From an uncultured Bacteroides sp. (GTDB lineage: Bacteria > Bacteroidota > Bacteroidia > Bacteroidales > Bacteroidaceae): a DNA stretch of 64,000 bases. The notes beneath the pieces were generated by a model. That model was not told the origin of the DNA. It did not search any database and was given only the letters and a program-made list of their open reading frames with translations. The translations under genes were made by a program, and so were the position numbers. Location of the stretch: the NCBI GenBank assembly GCA_949285075.1, contig CASDXF010000005.1:29422-93421 (forward strand), read 5' to 3'. Positions 25,965 to 35,673 of this stretch are shown piece by piece; positions within the stretch are counted from its first letter, which is position 1, and each line of letters begins with the position of its first letter.

Positions 25965-27461
25965 CTATCGATAGTCCGCCCAGTTCGTGTTCTTCATGTC
26001 CCCGCTCTTGGCCAGTTCAGCGTGCATGCCCAGCGCCGCCTGAATGGAGTGCGGAGTCTGCGCCTTGTCGCCCGCCAACTTCAGGTAGTCCCACAGCAAC
26101 TGTTTGTAGTCGGGGTGGGCGCAATGCTCTATGATGGCCCGGGCGCGCTCCTTCGGGCTCTTTCCCCTCAGGTCGGCCACTCCCTGCTCGGTGACGACGA
26201 TGTTCACCGAATGCTCGCTATGGTCCTGATGAGACACCATCGGCACGATGGTGCTGATGCGTCCCTCCTTAGCCACCGACGGACAGGTGAAGATGGAGAT
26301 GTAGGCGTTGCGCGTGAAGTCGCCCGAGCCGCCTATGCCGTTCATCATCTTCGTTCCTCCGATGTGGGTGGAGTTGACGTTGCCGTAGATGTCTACCTCG
26401 ATGGCGGTATTGATGGAAATGACTCCCAAGCGGCGAATCACCTCGGGGCTGTTGGAAATCTCCGACGGGCGGAGCACCAGCTTGTCGCAGAAGAAGTCCA
26501 TGTCGTCGTAAATCCCCTTCAGGCAGTCGTTCGTGACGGTCAGCGAGCAGGCGCTTCCGAACTTGATTCTGCCCTCGCGGATAAGCCCGATGACGGAGTT
26601 CTGAATCACCTCGGTGTACATCTCGAACGGCGGGATGGTCTTGTCCTCGCCCAACGCTCCGAGCACGGCGTTGGCGATGTTCCCCACGCCCGACTGCAAG
26701 GGGAGGAAGGACGGGGGGATGATGCCCCGCTTCATGTCGGCGGCGAGGAAGTCGGCCACGTTCTGCCCAATCTTGTCCGTCAGCGGGTCTCCGGCGGCGA
26801 AGGAGCGGGCCTCGTCGGGCCAGTTCGTCTCCACCACGCCCACAATCTTCTTCGGGTCCACCTGCACGTAGGGCAGCCCGATGCGGTCGCTAGGCTTGTA
26901 GATGGGAATCTCTCTCCGGCAGGGCGGGTCGAGCGGCTCGTACACGTCGTGCAGCCCCATACCGGACTTGCTGTGCGCGCTGTTCAGCTCGACGATGACG
27001 CGGTCGGCCAACCGGCAGATGGTGGGGGCTATGCCTCCCGCCGCCGTCAGGTAAATCTTGCCGTCAGGAGTCAGCTCGCAGGCCTCGATGATGGCCACGT
27101 CCACCTTGCCCATAAAGCCGTAGCGCACCTCCTGCGCCATCTGCGAGAGGTGAATGTCGTTGTATGCGATTTCCCCGTTGTTCACGGCCTTGCGGAAGTC
27201 CGTGTTCGTCGTGTAGGGGGCGCGGTAACGGATGGCCTTAGCGCGCGACATCACGCCGTCGCACGACTCTCCCGTAGAGGCTCCCGTAAATATGCCCACT
27301 TGGAAAGGGTTTCCCTTAGCGTGCTCCGCCTCCGCAATCTTGGCGAGCTCCGCCGTCACGGCCTTCGCGGTTCCCGCGGGAGTAAAACCGCTCAGCCCGA
27401 TGTTGTATCCATGCTTTATCAAACTTGCAGCTTCCGCCGCCGAGATACGATTGAATGACAT
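25965..27461 (-). CDS. Acetyl-CoA hydrolase / succinate-acetate CoA-transferase family protein
   Basis: 498 residues, the full family length. The N-terminal domain begins RISAAEAASLIKHGYNIGLSGFTPAGTAKAV. The active-site Glu is in FEMYTEVIQNSVIG (about residue 285). GGSGDFTRNAYISIFTCPS and THIGGTKMMNGIGGSGDF are typical of the acetyl-CoA:succinate CoA-transferase group. It probably moves CoA between acetate and succinate or propionate in fermentation, in the cytosol. The sequence cannot separate hydrolase from transferase with certainty. Confidence 0.9.
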   Translation of the reverse strand: MSFNRISAAEAASLIKHGYNIGLSGFTPAGTAKAVTAELAKIAEAEHAKGNPFQVGIFTGASTGESCDGVMSRAKAIRYRAPYTTNTDFRKAVNNGEIAYNDIHLSQMAQEVRYGFMGKVDVAIIEACELTPDGKIYLTAAGGIAPTICRLADRVIVELNSAHSKSGMGLHDVYEPLDPPCRREIPIYKPSDRIGLPYVQVDPKKIVGVVETNWPDEARSFAAGDPLTDKIGQNVADFLAADMKRGIIPPSFLPLQSGVGNIANAVLGALGEDKTIPPFEMYTEVIQNSVIGLIREGRIKFGSACSLTVTNDCLKGIYDDMDFFCDKLVLRPSEISNSPEVIRRLGVISINTAIEVDIYGNVNSTHIGGTKMMNGIGGSGDFTRNAYISIFTCPSVAKEGRISTIVPMVSHQDHSEHSVNIVVTEQGVADLRGKSPKERARAIIEHCAHPDYKQLLWDYLKLAGDKAQTPHSIQAALGMHAELAKSGDMKNTNWADYR

Positions 27462-27497
27462 AATCAGTTAGTGTTATAATATTGTTGGTTTATATTC

Positions 27498-27956
27498 TCA
27501 GTACTTGCGTTGCAGAATCTCTCCCCAGATGATGGCCCTGCGGGCGTCCTCCGCCGACCGTATGGCGAAGTCCTCGTCCGCCGCGGGCGAAACGCTCTGC
27601 GCGTTAGAGGGCTCGGCGTAAGTGTCGGGGCGGGACACGGTAGTCCGCCTCGATACCTCGGGCCGCTGCCCCGCGTGGGCGGCCGTCTCCCTCTTCGCCC
27701 TGTTCTCTCGCCTCCGCCTGACGTGTTCCGGCACGTCGCCGGAAGCCTCGGGCCGAAGAACCTCGACCGGTATCGACATTTTGTGCCACGGCTCGGGCAT
27801 GAGAATCACCTCCGGAACGCCATCCGGCCCTTCTCCGTCCGTGGGATTGGGATTCGCCTTTCTCGCCTCCTCCGCGGCAGCGTCTTTTTTCAGTTGCCTC
27901 ACTACTCCGAACGCGATCATCGCCGCTATCAGGAGCAGACCAAATAAACCGTCCAT
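27498..27956 (-). CDS. Hypothetical protein with one N-terminal membrane helix
   Basis: 152 residues. One helix (about 3-19, LFGLLLIAAMIAFGVVR) anchors a hydrophilic, low-complexity domain rich in Ala, Arg, Pro and Glu. No family is recognised. The gene lies 36 bp upstream of the CoA-transferase on the same strand. A perfect -7 element lies before it, so the two genes may form one operon. Confidence 0.6.
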   Translation of the reverse strand: MDGLFGLLLIAAMIAFGVVRQLKKDAAAEEARKANPNPTDGEGPDGVPEVILMPEPWHKMSIPVEVLRPEASGDVPEHVRRRRENRAKRETAAHAGQRPEVSRRTTVSRPDTYAEPSNAQSVSPAADEDFAIRSAEDARRAIIWGEILQRKY

Positions 27957-27982
27957 AATGTCGCCTTTTTAAAGATTTCCGC

Positions 27983-27990
27983 CAAAGGTA
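27983..27990 (-). promoter_or_regulatory. Predicted -7 element for the 152-residue protein gene
   Basis: The minus strand reads TACCTTTG, matching TAnnTTTG, 26 bp before the ATG at 27956. No clear -33 element. Confidence 0.5.
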
Positions 27991-28083
27991 ATATAAAAAA
28001 GCGAGATATTGGCGCTATTCGTACGGAATAGTTACGAATGATAAGGATTCTGGCAGAATCTGGCGGATTTAAGAGCGACAGCG

Positions 28084-28968
28084 TTATCGGCTGACTTGCT
28101 TCGAGAAGAATTTATTGCGGTATTCCTTAGGGGGCACCCCCTTGCATTTCTTGAAGTACTTCCCCATGAAAGAGACGCTCGAAAAATTCATGCGGAAGGT
28201 TATCTCCTTGATGGTGAATTCAGACCGTAGCAAGAGACGGCATATCTCCTCCACCACCATGTTGTCAATCCATGCTCTGGCCGATATTCCCGTCACTAGC
28301 TTGATGGACGTGGACAAGTGCTTCGGGGTGACGCACAGACACGAGGCGTAGAACGAGACGGACCGTTCCCGCTTGAAGTGCTTAGACAGGCACTGCATGA
28401 AGTCGGTCACGATTTTCACATTTCGCCAAGAAGCGTCGTTCTCGTTTAGCGGACTATTCTTCACGCACTCCCCTATCCGAGCGAACAGCGTGCACAGCAG
28501 CATACTCACGGCGGCCGAGGTCGCGCCCCGCCTCCACCCGTCCCGCTCACGCGTCACGCAGTAGATGGCGCACTCAAACATCCGCTCATAGACTTTCCCG
28601 TCCTCCGCTTCCCACTCCATCACTCCGTTCTCGTGTAAATACCTCATATCTAATAGTGTATCCATCCGATATTTATCATATTCTTTGGCCAGATACGAAT
28701 CCTCCAATACGAAATAGATGAACGAACTATCCGCCTCAAATTGAAAAAATATCCTTTCCCGCGGAAATAATACGAGAAGAGAACAAGCGTTCAGATGGCA
28801 TGCTATACCTTCCGTAATTGCTTCCAACGCTCCTTTGGTACATAATAAAAGGCCATACGTATCGGCCTGCAAACAATGAATAAAATCACCGGAACCGTTC
28901 CGTCTGTACACCGTACACCCCTCAGCCATGCGGTATTCAACAACCGGACTAATCTTCTGTTCAGTCAT
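28084..28968 (-). CDS. AraC-family transcriptional regulator
   Basis: 294 residues. A cupin-like N-terminal domain (about 20-110, LNACSLLVLFPRERIFFQFEADSSF) and a C-terminal AraC HTH (about 195-290). The second HTH is FTIKEITFRMNFSSVSFMGKYFKKCKGVPPKEYRNKF. The target is unknown. It is preceded by leader element 1, with the same orientation as the leaders before the two cassette operons. It may therefore be part of the same group of genes, or regulate it. Confidence 0.85.
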   Translation of the reverse strand: MTEQKISPVVEYRMAEGCTVYRRNGSGDFIHCLQADTYGLLLCTKGALEAITEGIACHLNACSLLVLFPRERIFFQFEADSSFIYFVLEDSYLAKEYDKYRMDTLLDMRYLHENGVMEWEAEDGKVYERMFECAIYCVTRERDGWRRGATSAAVSMLLCTLFARIGECVKNSPLNENDASWRNVKIVTDFMQCLSKHFKRERSVSFYASCLCVTPKHLSTSIKLVTGISARAWIDNMVVEEICRLLLRSEFTIKEITFRMNFSSVSFMGKYFKKCKGVPPKEYRNKFFSKQVSR

Positions 28969-29041
28969 ATATGGACACTCGTATTCATATCGTTATCGTC
29001 AACCGGCCCCCTATCGACATTATACAATAATTAGATACATC

Positions 29042-29415
29042 CATATACACAAAAAGCGTGGAGCCAAATCTATCGCCCGTTCCACGCTATAAAGGCTCTC
29101 GCATTGCCCGGTTAGTCGAAACGAGCAACGTCGAAAGCCCCACGCCGATGTTATATATGTATAGCCCACCCCTCCCCGACACTCCGCCGTCAGTTACGGC
29201 AGAGGCCAGTACGGGCTATATAAATAAACACCCCATAGGGCGTTCACATTGCCTTGTTTTTGACTAACCGTTTGAACTTGCGAGATTCTTATAGCGTCAA
29301 AACCAAAGCGTTCAGTAAACGCCGTTATGTATATGCGCCCCAACCGCCGCTCCACACGAGGAGTGTGGCTCCGGCGTAAGTGCACCGCAAAGATAAGGTT
29401 TTTATTTCAAATTCA
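29042..29415 (-). promoter_or_regulatory. Island leader element 1 (promoter, 63-codon frame, terminator) before the AraC gene
   Basis: Read on the minus strand: a CTTG -33 motif, TATCTTTG at about 29390-29397, a hairpin CCACAC/GTGTGG near the expected RNA start, a 63-codon frame, and a terminator with stem AGCGTGGA/TCCACGCT (arms 29081-29088 and 29055-29062) and a U run. The AraC ATG is 83 bp beyond. Almost the same sequence occurs at 39247-39618 and 41607-41974. I infer an attenuated leader or a stand-alone RNA. Confidence 0.75.
29194..29385 (-). CDS. Possible leader protein of 63 residues, copy 1
   Basis: A frame inside leader element 1 that would start with GTG. Its body (RVERRLGRIYITAF, then QKQGNVNALWGVYLY) is kept in all three elements. 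Against copy 3 it differs by several third-position changes and even by TAA versus TGA at the same stop, which favours translation. Start codons differ (GTG, TTG, ATG), which argues the other way. No known family. Confidence 0.35.
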   Translation of the reverse strand: MHLRRSHTPRVERRLGRIYITAFTERFGFDAIRISQVQTVSQKQGNVNALWGVYLYSPYWPLP

Positions 29416-29603
29416 AGAGGCTATTTAAGAATCAAGTTCCTCAAGACTTAAAAAAGATTTGAAACTCACTTTAAAAACAGAATCGGGGTGGATTTATTGA
29501 ATGTCCCTACTACACGACTAGCGGAAATGATTACAAAAAACTTCAACACTCCTATCGAAGTTTACATTATGAAAAAGTTATTGGTTCGCACTAATATTTA
29601 GGA

Positions 29604-31424
29604 CTACCAATTATTGCCATCCGCATAATAGAAGTCTATATGCTCCTTCAGTCTTTCCCATGCAGCATTGGGCCTTCCCTCTTTTCTATGCCAACTATTA
29701 TATGTTAAAAGCAAATCCATAAATTTTTTAATGTCATTATTTGAACCATTCCGCTTTATTGCATTTTCAAAGTCTCTCATAGAGGCTTTTTTATTTGTCT
29801 TTACGATTCTTTCTTGACTAATAATATCACGAAGTTTGTCTTGCCACGATTGCCATTGAATACATAAGGAGGTTTCTGCATTTTCATAATTTATTTCCAC
29901 ATCTCTTTCATCTACATCCACAATAGGATATACCCCTAATAATTGAAAATAAAAATCTTGATAGACATCATCCCAATAAAGGGAATAAAAGTGCTGTGTA
30001 AAAATCCTATCTAAATTAGCAAATCCCTGCAATTCTCCATAAAAAGCAAAAGCTAATCTATAATCACACATCTCTTTTTCCTGCATAAAAGTAAGCAATA
30101 TTCTCCAGTCATATCCTTTAACTATAACGGCCGTGATAGATGAAGTTAGAATTTCGCCCCAAATAAAATTGCTATCTTGCATTCTTACGTACTTACGCAT
30201 TTCACTCAATGTTTGCTTAACATTAGCATACTCCCATAAGTCTTTGTAAACTTCCTTTGCTTTTATTGCTATCTCATCTGATAAATCTGCCATGTTAGCA
30301 GCAGGATTTCTATGATATTTTTTCTGAAGAAGTGTATCATTTACCAAACCTTTTAATAGCTCTACATTTTGAATATATTGTTCAGTAGAATCTCGTTCAT
30401 CAAAGACTTTTATCTTCGATAAGCATAAATCCTCTACAATAATTTCTTCATTTTCCGGTTCTAATAATTCATAATCACCATCAATAAATCTATTACGGTA
30501 TTTTTCTTCTTCAGATATTTCAATGTCGAACCATTTTTCTTTCTTCTTATGCTCTTCTTCTAACCAATGAATAAATGGATGATTCCTGCTAGTCAAACGG
30601 AAATCACCCATAAGTTTATGTACATCAAACAATTCAGGGATTTTTGCTCCAAAAGAGATAAGAGTAGTAACCGTTTCATAAACTTTCTCCCAATCAGTAT
30701 TAAGCTCTTGGAGAAAACGGCCACTTAAGGTATATTTCTGATAGTCTTTCAATAACTCATACACTTGCTTGGTCTGTGAAAGAGTAGGAATACATTGAGA
30801 TGATAAACATTCCGAAGCAATGTCTTGTAGTTTTCGTAAAATATTAAGTTGATAAACATCTTCCAATGAACAAGAAAGTACTTTTCCAATAAAAAAACCA
30901 TAAAGTAGTCCTTTCATTTTGTTGATCCGATAGTCTTTTTCAATGGCTTTTTGATTCAATCCAACCTCCAATTGTATAGTTTTTCTTTCTACATTGAGGA
31001 AATGACTTACTACCATGTATTTTCCCCATACCCACTCATAATATTTTGTTTCAACAGCATTCTCCAATCTTGATAAAGTCACACGCTTATCTTGTTCTGA
31101 AAAGAATATAAACCTTGTTCCGCCTATTGATAAATAGAGTGTATGGTCACAATAGAAAACACCTGTTCTGACAGAAGGAAACTGTTCCTCAGTAAGTATC
31201 TCTATCAACAAAGGATAGTCTTCCAAGCCTCTATCTGGACGTGCAAAGCCAAAAGGCTGTCCATATAAGATTATCGCATTATCCACATCATTCTCCGGAA
31301 TGGACTCCCAAGAAGAATATCCAAAACCTCTCGCTGCATAAAATGCTTTAGGAGAAATACTCTCACTTGATAAGATATTGTTGAGATTGAGAGTTGTCGT
31401 TGGTATATAATATTTTTGTATCAT
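29604..31424 (-). CDS. Uncharacterised 606-residue protein of the island operon
   Basis: I do not recognise a domain. It begins YYIPTTTLNLNNILSSESIS and GFGYSSWESIP. There is no signal peptide or membrane helix. The central and C-terminal parts are helical and charged (LEEEHKKKEKWFD and KLRDIISQERIVKTNKKA). The gene is AT-rich like the rest of the cassette and is the last gene of the seven-gene operon, 74 bp after the ADP-ribosylglycohydrolase gene. It is probably cytosolic. Confidence 0.75.
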   Translation of the reverse strand: MIQKYYIPTTTLNLNNILSSESISPKAFYAARGFGYSSWESIPENDVDNAIILYGQPFGFARPDRGLEDYPLLIEILTEEQFPSVRTGVFYCDHTLYLSIGGTRFIFFSEQDKRVTLSRLENAVETKYYEWVWGKYMVVSHFLNVERKTIQLEVGLNQKAIEKDYRINKMKGLLYGFFIGKVLSCSLEDVYQLNILRKLQDIASECLSSQCIPTLSQTKQVYELLKDYQKYTLSGRFLQELNTDWEKVYETVTTLISFGAKIPELFDVHKLMGDFRLTSRNHPFIHWLEEEHKKKEKWFDIEISEEEKYRNRFIDGDYELLEPENEEIIVEDLCLSKIKVFDERDSTEQYIQNVELLKGLVNDTLLQKKYHRNPAANMADLSDEIAIKAKEVYKDLWEYANVKQTLSEMRKYVRMQDSNFIWGEILTSSITAVIVKGYDWRILLTFMQEKEMCDYRLAFAFYGELQGFANLDRIFTQHFYSLYWDDVYQDFYFQLLGVYPIVDVDERDVEINYENAETSLCIQWQSWQDKLRDIISQERIVKTNKKASMRDFENAIKRNGSNNDIKKFMDLLLTYNSWHRKEGRPNAAWERLKEHIDFYYADGNNW

Positions 31425-31498
31425 CTGTCAAAAATCCAATAGGTACTATCTTCCCTACTTCACAAAACAAGGGAAATTAAATCTATAACCGAGAATTA

Positions 31499-32296
31499 TT
31501 ATCCTTTCTTCGTCACATATTTCATATAAAAATTCTCCATAATAGAGCGAAAATCTCTAGGCAACCTTGCTATTACCTCTGCCGTAATATATACGGGAAG
31601 CTCACCGTAATAAGCCTCTGCAATACTGCCTGCAATAGCCCCCATCGTATCGGTGTCGCCACCTAAGGAAACGGCCAGACGAATGGCATCCTCAAAATCT
31701 TTACTTTCTAAAAAAGCAATGATAGATTCCGGCACCGAACCTTGGCAACTTACATCAAACTTATAATTAGGCCGTATCTCATTGCAAGTCCGACTAAGGT
31801 CATACCCAAAAGTATCTTCTACATATTCTCTAATTTCTTCTTTCGACTTCCCAACACGTGCCAAATAAATACAAGCTGCCGTAGCTTGCGCCCCTTTAAT
31901 ACCTTCCGGATGATTGTGCGTCACTTCAGCACTTTGCTTGGCCAATTTCAAAGTCTCTTCCAATGTAGTACATGCCCAACCAACCGGACTGACCCTCATT
32001 GCAGAACCATTGCCAAAACTATTGTAAGGTTTGGGATTCTTGGACCGCAACCACTGAAAGAAAGCACATCCATAACCTACTGTAGGATAACTTCTACCAT
32101 AAGACTGCATTATGGCTGATAAATCACCATTAGTCAATAACCAATCGGCAACAGCTACAGTCATCACTGTATCATCTGTAAAACATGAATAAGGAGTGAA
32201 CAACTGAAAATCCATCGATTTCATAAATCTTGCCTTCCTTTCATACACAGATCCTATTATATCTCCAGCAATAGCCCCTAACAGTAATTTCTTCAT
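31499..32296 (-). CDS. ADP-ribosylglycohydrolase family protein
   Basis: 265 residues, full length for the DraG/ARH group, which removes ADP-ribose from proteins or nucleic acids using two magnesium ions. The metal motifs are present: GAIAGDIIGSVYE (7-19), CFTDDTVMT (about 38-46) and GGDTDTMGAIAGSIAEAYYG (about 213-232). NGSAMRVSPVG and THNHPEGIKGAQ are also family blocks. In a conflict operon it may reverse a modification made by a partner or by the host or phage, which is inference. Gaps of 74 and 89 bp separate it from its neighbours. Confidence 0.93.
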   Translation of the reverse strand: MKKLLLGAIAGDIIGSVYERKARFMKSMDFQLFTPYSCFTDDTVMTVAVADWLLTNGDLSAIMQSYGRSYPTVGYGCAFFQWLRSKNPKPYNSFGNGSAMRVSPVGWACTTLEETLKLAKQSAEVTHNHPEGIKGAQATAACIYLARVGKSKEEIREYVEDTFGYDLSRTCNEIRPNYKFDVSCQGSVPESIIAFLESKDFEDAIRLAVSLGGDTDTMGAIAGSIAEAYYGELPVYITAEVIARLPRDFRSIMENFYMKYVTKKG

Positions 32297-32385
32297 TCCA
32301 AATTGTTATAAAGAGTATTAAAAATAAATTGAAGTGATTTAAACTTATGTATATCGATTATAACGTAAATAGCGTACAAATAGAA

Positions 32386-33147
32386 TTATTCAGCGGAAAT
32401 CACCTGTATACAACTATCTCGCTGTACCTCCATCCCCGCCGCACTATAAACTTCTGAAAGCAACGTCATGGCTTTTACATAATCCTCTGGCATCTCATTC
32501 TCACCTTCATAAAGTCGTTCAATTAAAACACATAACTCCCTTCCTCTTTCTATTGCTATTTCATAATTACCCATTTCTTTATTGAAGGCCATTAAAGAGT
32601 AGAGAATTGTCGGATAGAATGGATCTATATTATCATCCGGACTAAAAATCGATATACTCAACATATGAATTCTTGTGAATTCTAATAGTTCAACATATTT
32701 GGGTATGTATTCTTCCGAATCATAAAATTTCGCATAGAGCTTAAACATAAGATTATGCAATTGCAGTTCGTTATCAATCAAATTATTAGGATGTAAATGC
32801 ACATTCTTTATTTCCTTTTCAAGTAATGCCAATAACTCTCTATATTTATTTTGTTTAGACAACTCAATGCCTTTTCGCATAACAGAATCAATACGTAATA
32901 TATTGTTTCGATACTCCCAATCATCTGCTTCATTTTGCATACCCTCTAGAAATAATTCACTAGTTTCTTCAACTTCTGCCACACGAGACGAATCAACATT
33001 CAAATATAGGGACAAAGCCTCTATACATTCTTGTTGTTCTTCCGGGGTTAAAAACCCTTCGGCTTCCTCGGACTTCTTCTGCTGCTGATTAACCGAACAT
33101 GCAACAAGGCTCAGAAGAACCAATAACAAAACTACTCTTACTTTCAT
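32386..33147 (-). CDS. Helical (TPR-like) lipoprotein
   Basis: 253 residues. The signal peptide ends in a lipobox (LLSLVACS, Cys17). The rest is helical, with repeat-like segments (KYRELLALLEKEIKNVHLHPN, AFNKEMGNYEIAIERGRELC and AMTLLSEVYSAAGM) that resemble tetratricopeptide repeats. It is expected in the outer or inner membrane, facing the periplasm. The role is unknown. It lies between the membrane protein and the ADP-ribosylglycohydrolase of the operon. Confidence 0.75.
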   Translation of the reverse strand: MKVRVVLLLVLLSLVACSVNQQQKKSEEAEGFLTPEEQQECIEALSLYLNVDSSRVAEVEETSELFLEGMQNEADDWEYRNNILRIDSVMRKGIELSKQNKYRELLALLEKEIKNVHLHPNNLIDNELQLHNLMFKLYAKFYDSEEYIPKYVELLEFTRIHMLSISIFSPDDNIDPFYPTILYSLMAFNKEMGNYEIAIERGRELCVLIERLYEGENEMPEDYVKAMTLLSEVYSAAGMEVQRDSCIQVISAE

Positions 33148-33207
33148 AAAATTCCTATTTCTATTTTAACATGTACAAAAACTTTATGTCCTTTCAATCA
33201 AATACAT

Positions 33208-34359
33208 TTAAAAGCATATTCCACAATGATATTCCACAAGTGTTTTTGTTTCTTCCACTCTAAAATTAGTCACACGACTTTCCTGTAAATCATACTCCAC
33301 ACGGCATTTTATCTGCTCAAAACCTTTCCAAGCATTAAACCAACAATGTATCACATACGCATAGCCATCACATAACACGACCGAAGGCGCAAGTTGCGGA
33401 CTCCAAATAGCACGTATTTGTTCTTTTGCTACAGCATACCTATAATCAATATGATCAATATCACCAAATGCAAAAATAAAAGTTCGGGCTTCATAAGTGC
33501 CATGCCAACGCATACCTATCAAGTGGTAAGTACTAGCCAACAAATAGGCTTGCCAAATAGCCTCCTCTGTAAAAGGCAAAGTGATATAATGAAAAGGCTC
33601 CAACGGCTTAATCCGCTTCTTATACGTAAAGGCAGGCACATTGCCAACCTTAATTTGCCTCTCCACCCGGCATCTATTGGAGTTTCCGCCAAAAACATGA
33701 AAAAAATTGTTCTCCAGATACTTAAAATCAGCATCCGAGGGGCGCGGCAGATCTTTCTGCCGCACATAAAGCCACAATACTGAATTCGTTTGCTCACGTG
33801 GACGAAAATCATCCAACACATAGTTCTCATCCAACGACAAGTCCGGCAACTTGTGCAAGAAGGGGTTCAAGCTATCCATCGATTTTATATCGAGAGAGGT
33901 CACAAACTTTATATAATTATCCGCAATGAGGCTAAGGTTGCCACAGTTTTTCGTTGCCTCTTCTTTCGAGAACGAACTCATTCTTTCTGTTATTTGCTTG
34001 CTAGAACTCTTGATTACCGTCCAGTCGGTCACCTTATTTGAATATTTGTTTGAATCCTCTTTGAGTTGCTCTTTCACTTCATCGCTGAGGGATGCTTCAG
34101 ATAAGGGTTTGGGTCTGTTTCTGTATCTATGCTTATTGATAACTACATAAATGCTATGGATAGTTAAGTAAATCAGAAAAAATGGTATGGCAATCGGCAT
34201 TAAAAACCAAATTTGCAGATGAGTTTTTATTCTTTTCTTTTTGTCTTCATGATTATCAAACGGATTAACAGTTCTTCTTTTCCCATTATAATGTCTAATC
34301 ACATAAGTAGCGCAAATAGCAATTATCCAGTATAGTAAAATAATATATGTTACATCCAT
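33208..34359 (-). CDS. Uncharacterised membrane-anchored protein
   Basis: 383 residues with two N-terminal membrane helices (about 3-22 and 48-73) and a charged segment between them. A soluble domain (about 100-383) follows with RPREQTNSVLWLYVRQKDLPRPSD, AYLLASTYHLIGMRWHGTYE and a C-terminal YHCGICF with two Cys. I recognise no family. It lies 60 bp upstream of the lipoprotein gene and 191 bp after the next gene, the widest gap in the operon. Confidence 0.7.
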   Translation of the reverse strand: MDVTYIILLYWIIAICATYVIRHYNGKRRTVNPFDNHEDKKKRIKTHLQIWFLMPIAIPFFLIYLTIHSIYVVINKHRYRNRPKPLSEASLSDEVKEQLKEDSNKYSNKVTDWTVIKSSSKQITERMSSFSKEEATKNCGNLSLIADNYIKFVTSLDIKSMDSLNPFLHKLPDLSLDENYVLDDFRPREQTNSVLWLYVRQKDLPRPSDADFKYLENNFFHVFGGNSNRCRVERQIKVGNVPAFTYKKRIKPLEPFHYITLPFTEEAIWQAYLLASTYHLIGMRWHGTYEARTFIFAFGDIDHIDYRYAVAKEQIRAIWSPQLAPSVVLCDGYAYVIHCWFNAWKGFEQIKCRVEYDLQESRVTNFRVEETKTLVEYHCGICF

Positions 34360-34550
34360 AATGTCGATCTGAAATAATCAATAGGTTGTTAGTATTTAAA
34401 TACTTGTTATTAATCTACTAAACTTTCACTTTCCTCCGAATGCTTCTGACTATTCTTAATTACACATTCACGGCTTGTATTGGCATAACAATACACACAA
34501 AAGTGCCGACTCTGTCCATATTTGCAGTTTATTGCTTATCACATATACTA

Positions 34551-35654
34551 TCAGATATCGTACAATTTTTCTATATCACTTAAAATTTCGTCATTCAGAT
34601 AATCTCCAACAGCCGCATACATCGCTTTTGAACCATACAAGTATTCATTTATCTTGTCCTCACTGACAGTCTCTTTCACCTTACGAAGGTATAGATTAAT
34701 CAGTTCCCAATCCCATTGAATACGTGGATTCTTCTGAATAACCTTCCAATCCAGTTCATTTTGATGCTGAAAAATAAAATCCTTTGCCATAGGAAGGTAC
34801 GAATACAAAGCTATACCTTTTCGGTCCAATCTTGCTATCACTTCATTTTTCATTTCCTCTGTTATTTCAAAAGATGTTCCAACAACTTCTTGCAGATGAT
34901 TTAACGTCTCTCTAATGTTGTTGATTCCCATTTGTGCAAAGAAACCGTCGTTTTGCAACAATTCCTTTATACATTCAATAGCTTCTTTTGCAACTAATCT
35001 TTGAACCAAACTCCATTCCCATTTTGTATAACGATTGCAACTTAACTCTTTAGAATTTATTATTTGCTTTTCATCAGTAAAGTCAATATAAACATTCTTT
35101 GCACAAACAATATTCAATGGATAGTCAGAGAAAATATCCAAAGATTCAATTTCAGAAAAGATTTCTCCTTTCCCAAAATTAGGAACATAACTATTATTCG
35201 TTATATAATCCGGGTGTGATAGTGCAAATTTCCAACCTCCTATATCAAAACTTTTCCCTTTCCTTTTATATACAGACAAATTAGTTATATAATACAAAAT
35301 AGAAGGATAATAGAATATCTTTTTCCCATCAGACACATCCATAGACCTTACAATACTTTGAATATTCTCATATCTACGAATCCTTTCATCATTCAAAGGA
35401 TAGTATTTCCTTATTAGATTGCGAAATAATGTTATCCCAATGTTACCTTCACCCAGTACAAAGTTTCTCCATAACGCCAATGCCACCATATTAACCTGCA
35501 TCTGTGCTCCATCTTTCATCTTTTGTATTTGGTCTATATTCCATTGGAACTGTTTTAGACTTTGCATATTATAAAGCACGTCATTGGCATCATTCATAGC
35601 TTGCTTTAAATTCAGATTCAAAGAGCTGTTGTACAATAAAATTGTATTATCCAT
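34551..35654 (-). CDS. Uncharacterised helical protein of the island operon
   Basis: 367 residues from the ATG at 35654. An ATG three codons earlier (35663) is also possible. No signal peptide or membrane helix. Two segments near the C-terminus (KWEWSLVQRLV and LDWKVIQKNPRIQWDWELIN) look like W-rich helical repeats of a kind found in Bacteroidota proteins of unknown role. The gene is 19 bp after the TPR/OB gene, so they are cotranslated or cotranscribed. Function is unknown. Confidence 0.7.
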   Translation of the reverse strand: MDNTILLYNSSLNLNLKQAMNDANDVLYNMQSLKQFQWNIDQIQKMKDGAQMQVNMVALALWRNFVLGEGNIGITLFRNLIRKYYPLNDERIRRYENIQSIVRSMDVSDGKKIFYYPSILYYITNLSVYKRKGKSFDIGGWKFALSHPDYITNNSYVPNFGKGEIFSEIESLDIFSDYPLNIVCAKNVYIDFTDEKQIINSKELSCNRYTKWEWSLVQRLVAKEAIECIKELLQNDGFFAQMGINNIRETLNHLQEVVGTSFEITEEMKNEVIARLDRKGIALYSYLPMAKDFIFQHQNELDWKVIQKNPRIQWDWELINLYLRKVKETVSEDKINEYLYGSKAMYAAVGDYLNDEILSDIEKLYDI

Positions 35655-35673
35655 TACTATCACATATTATAGT

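Noticed and set aside
29454-29601. A plus-strand frame (LNVPTTRLAEMITK) ending at 29601, just before the end of the 606-residue gene
   Set aside because: No start codon and no recognised family. It may be a remnant of another gene, but support is too thin to list.
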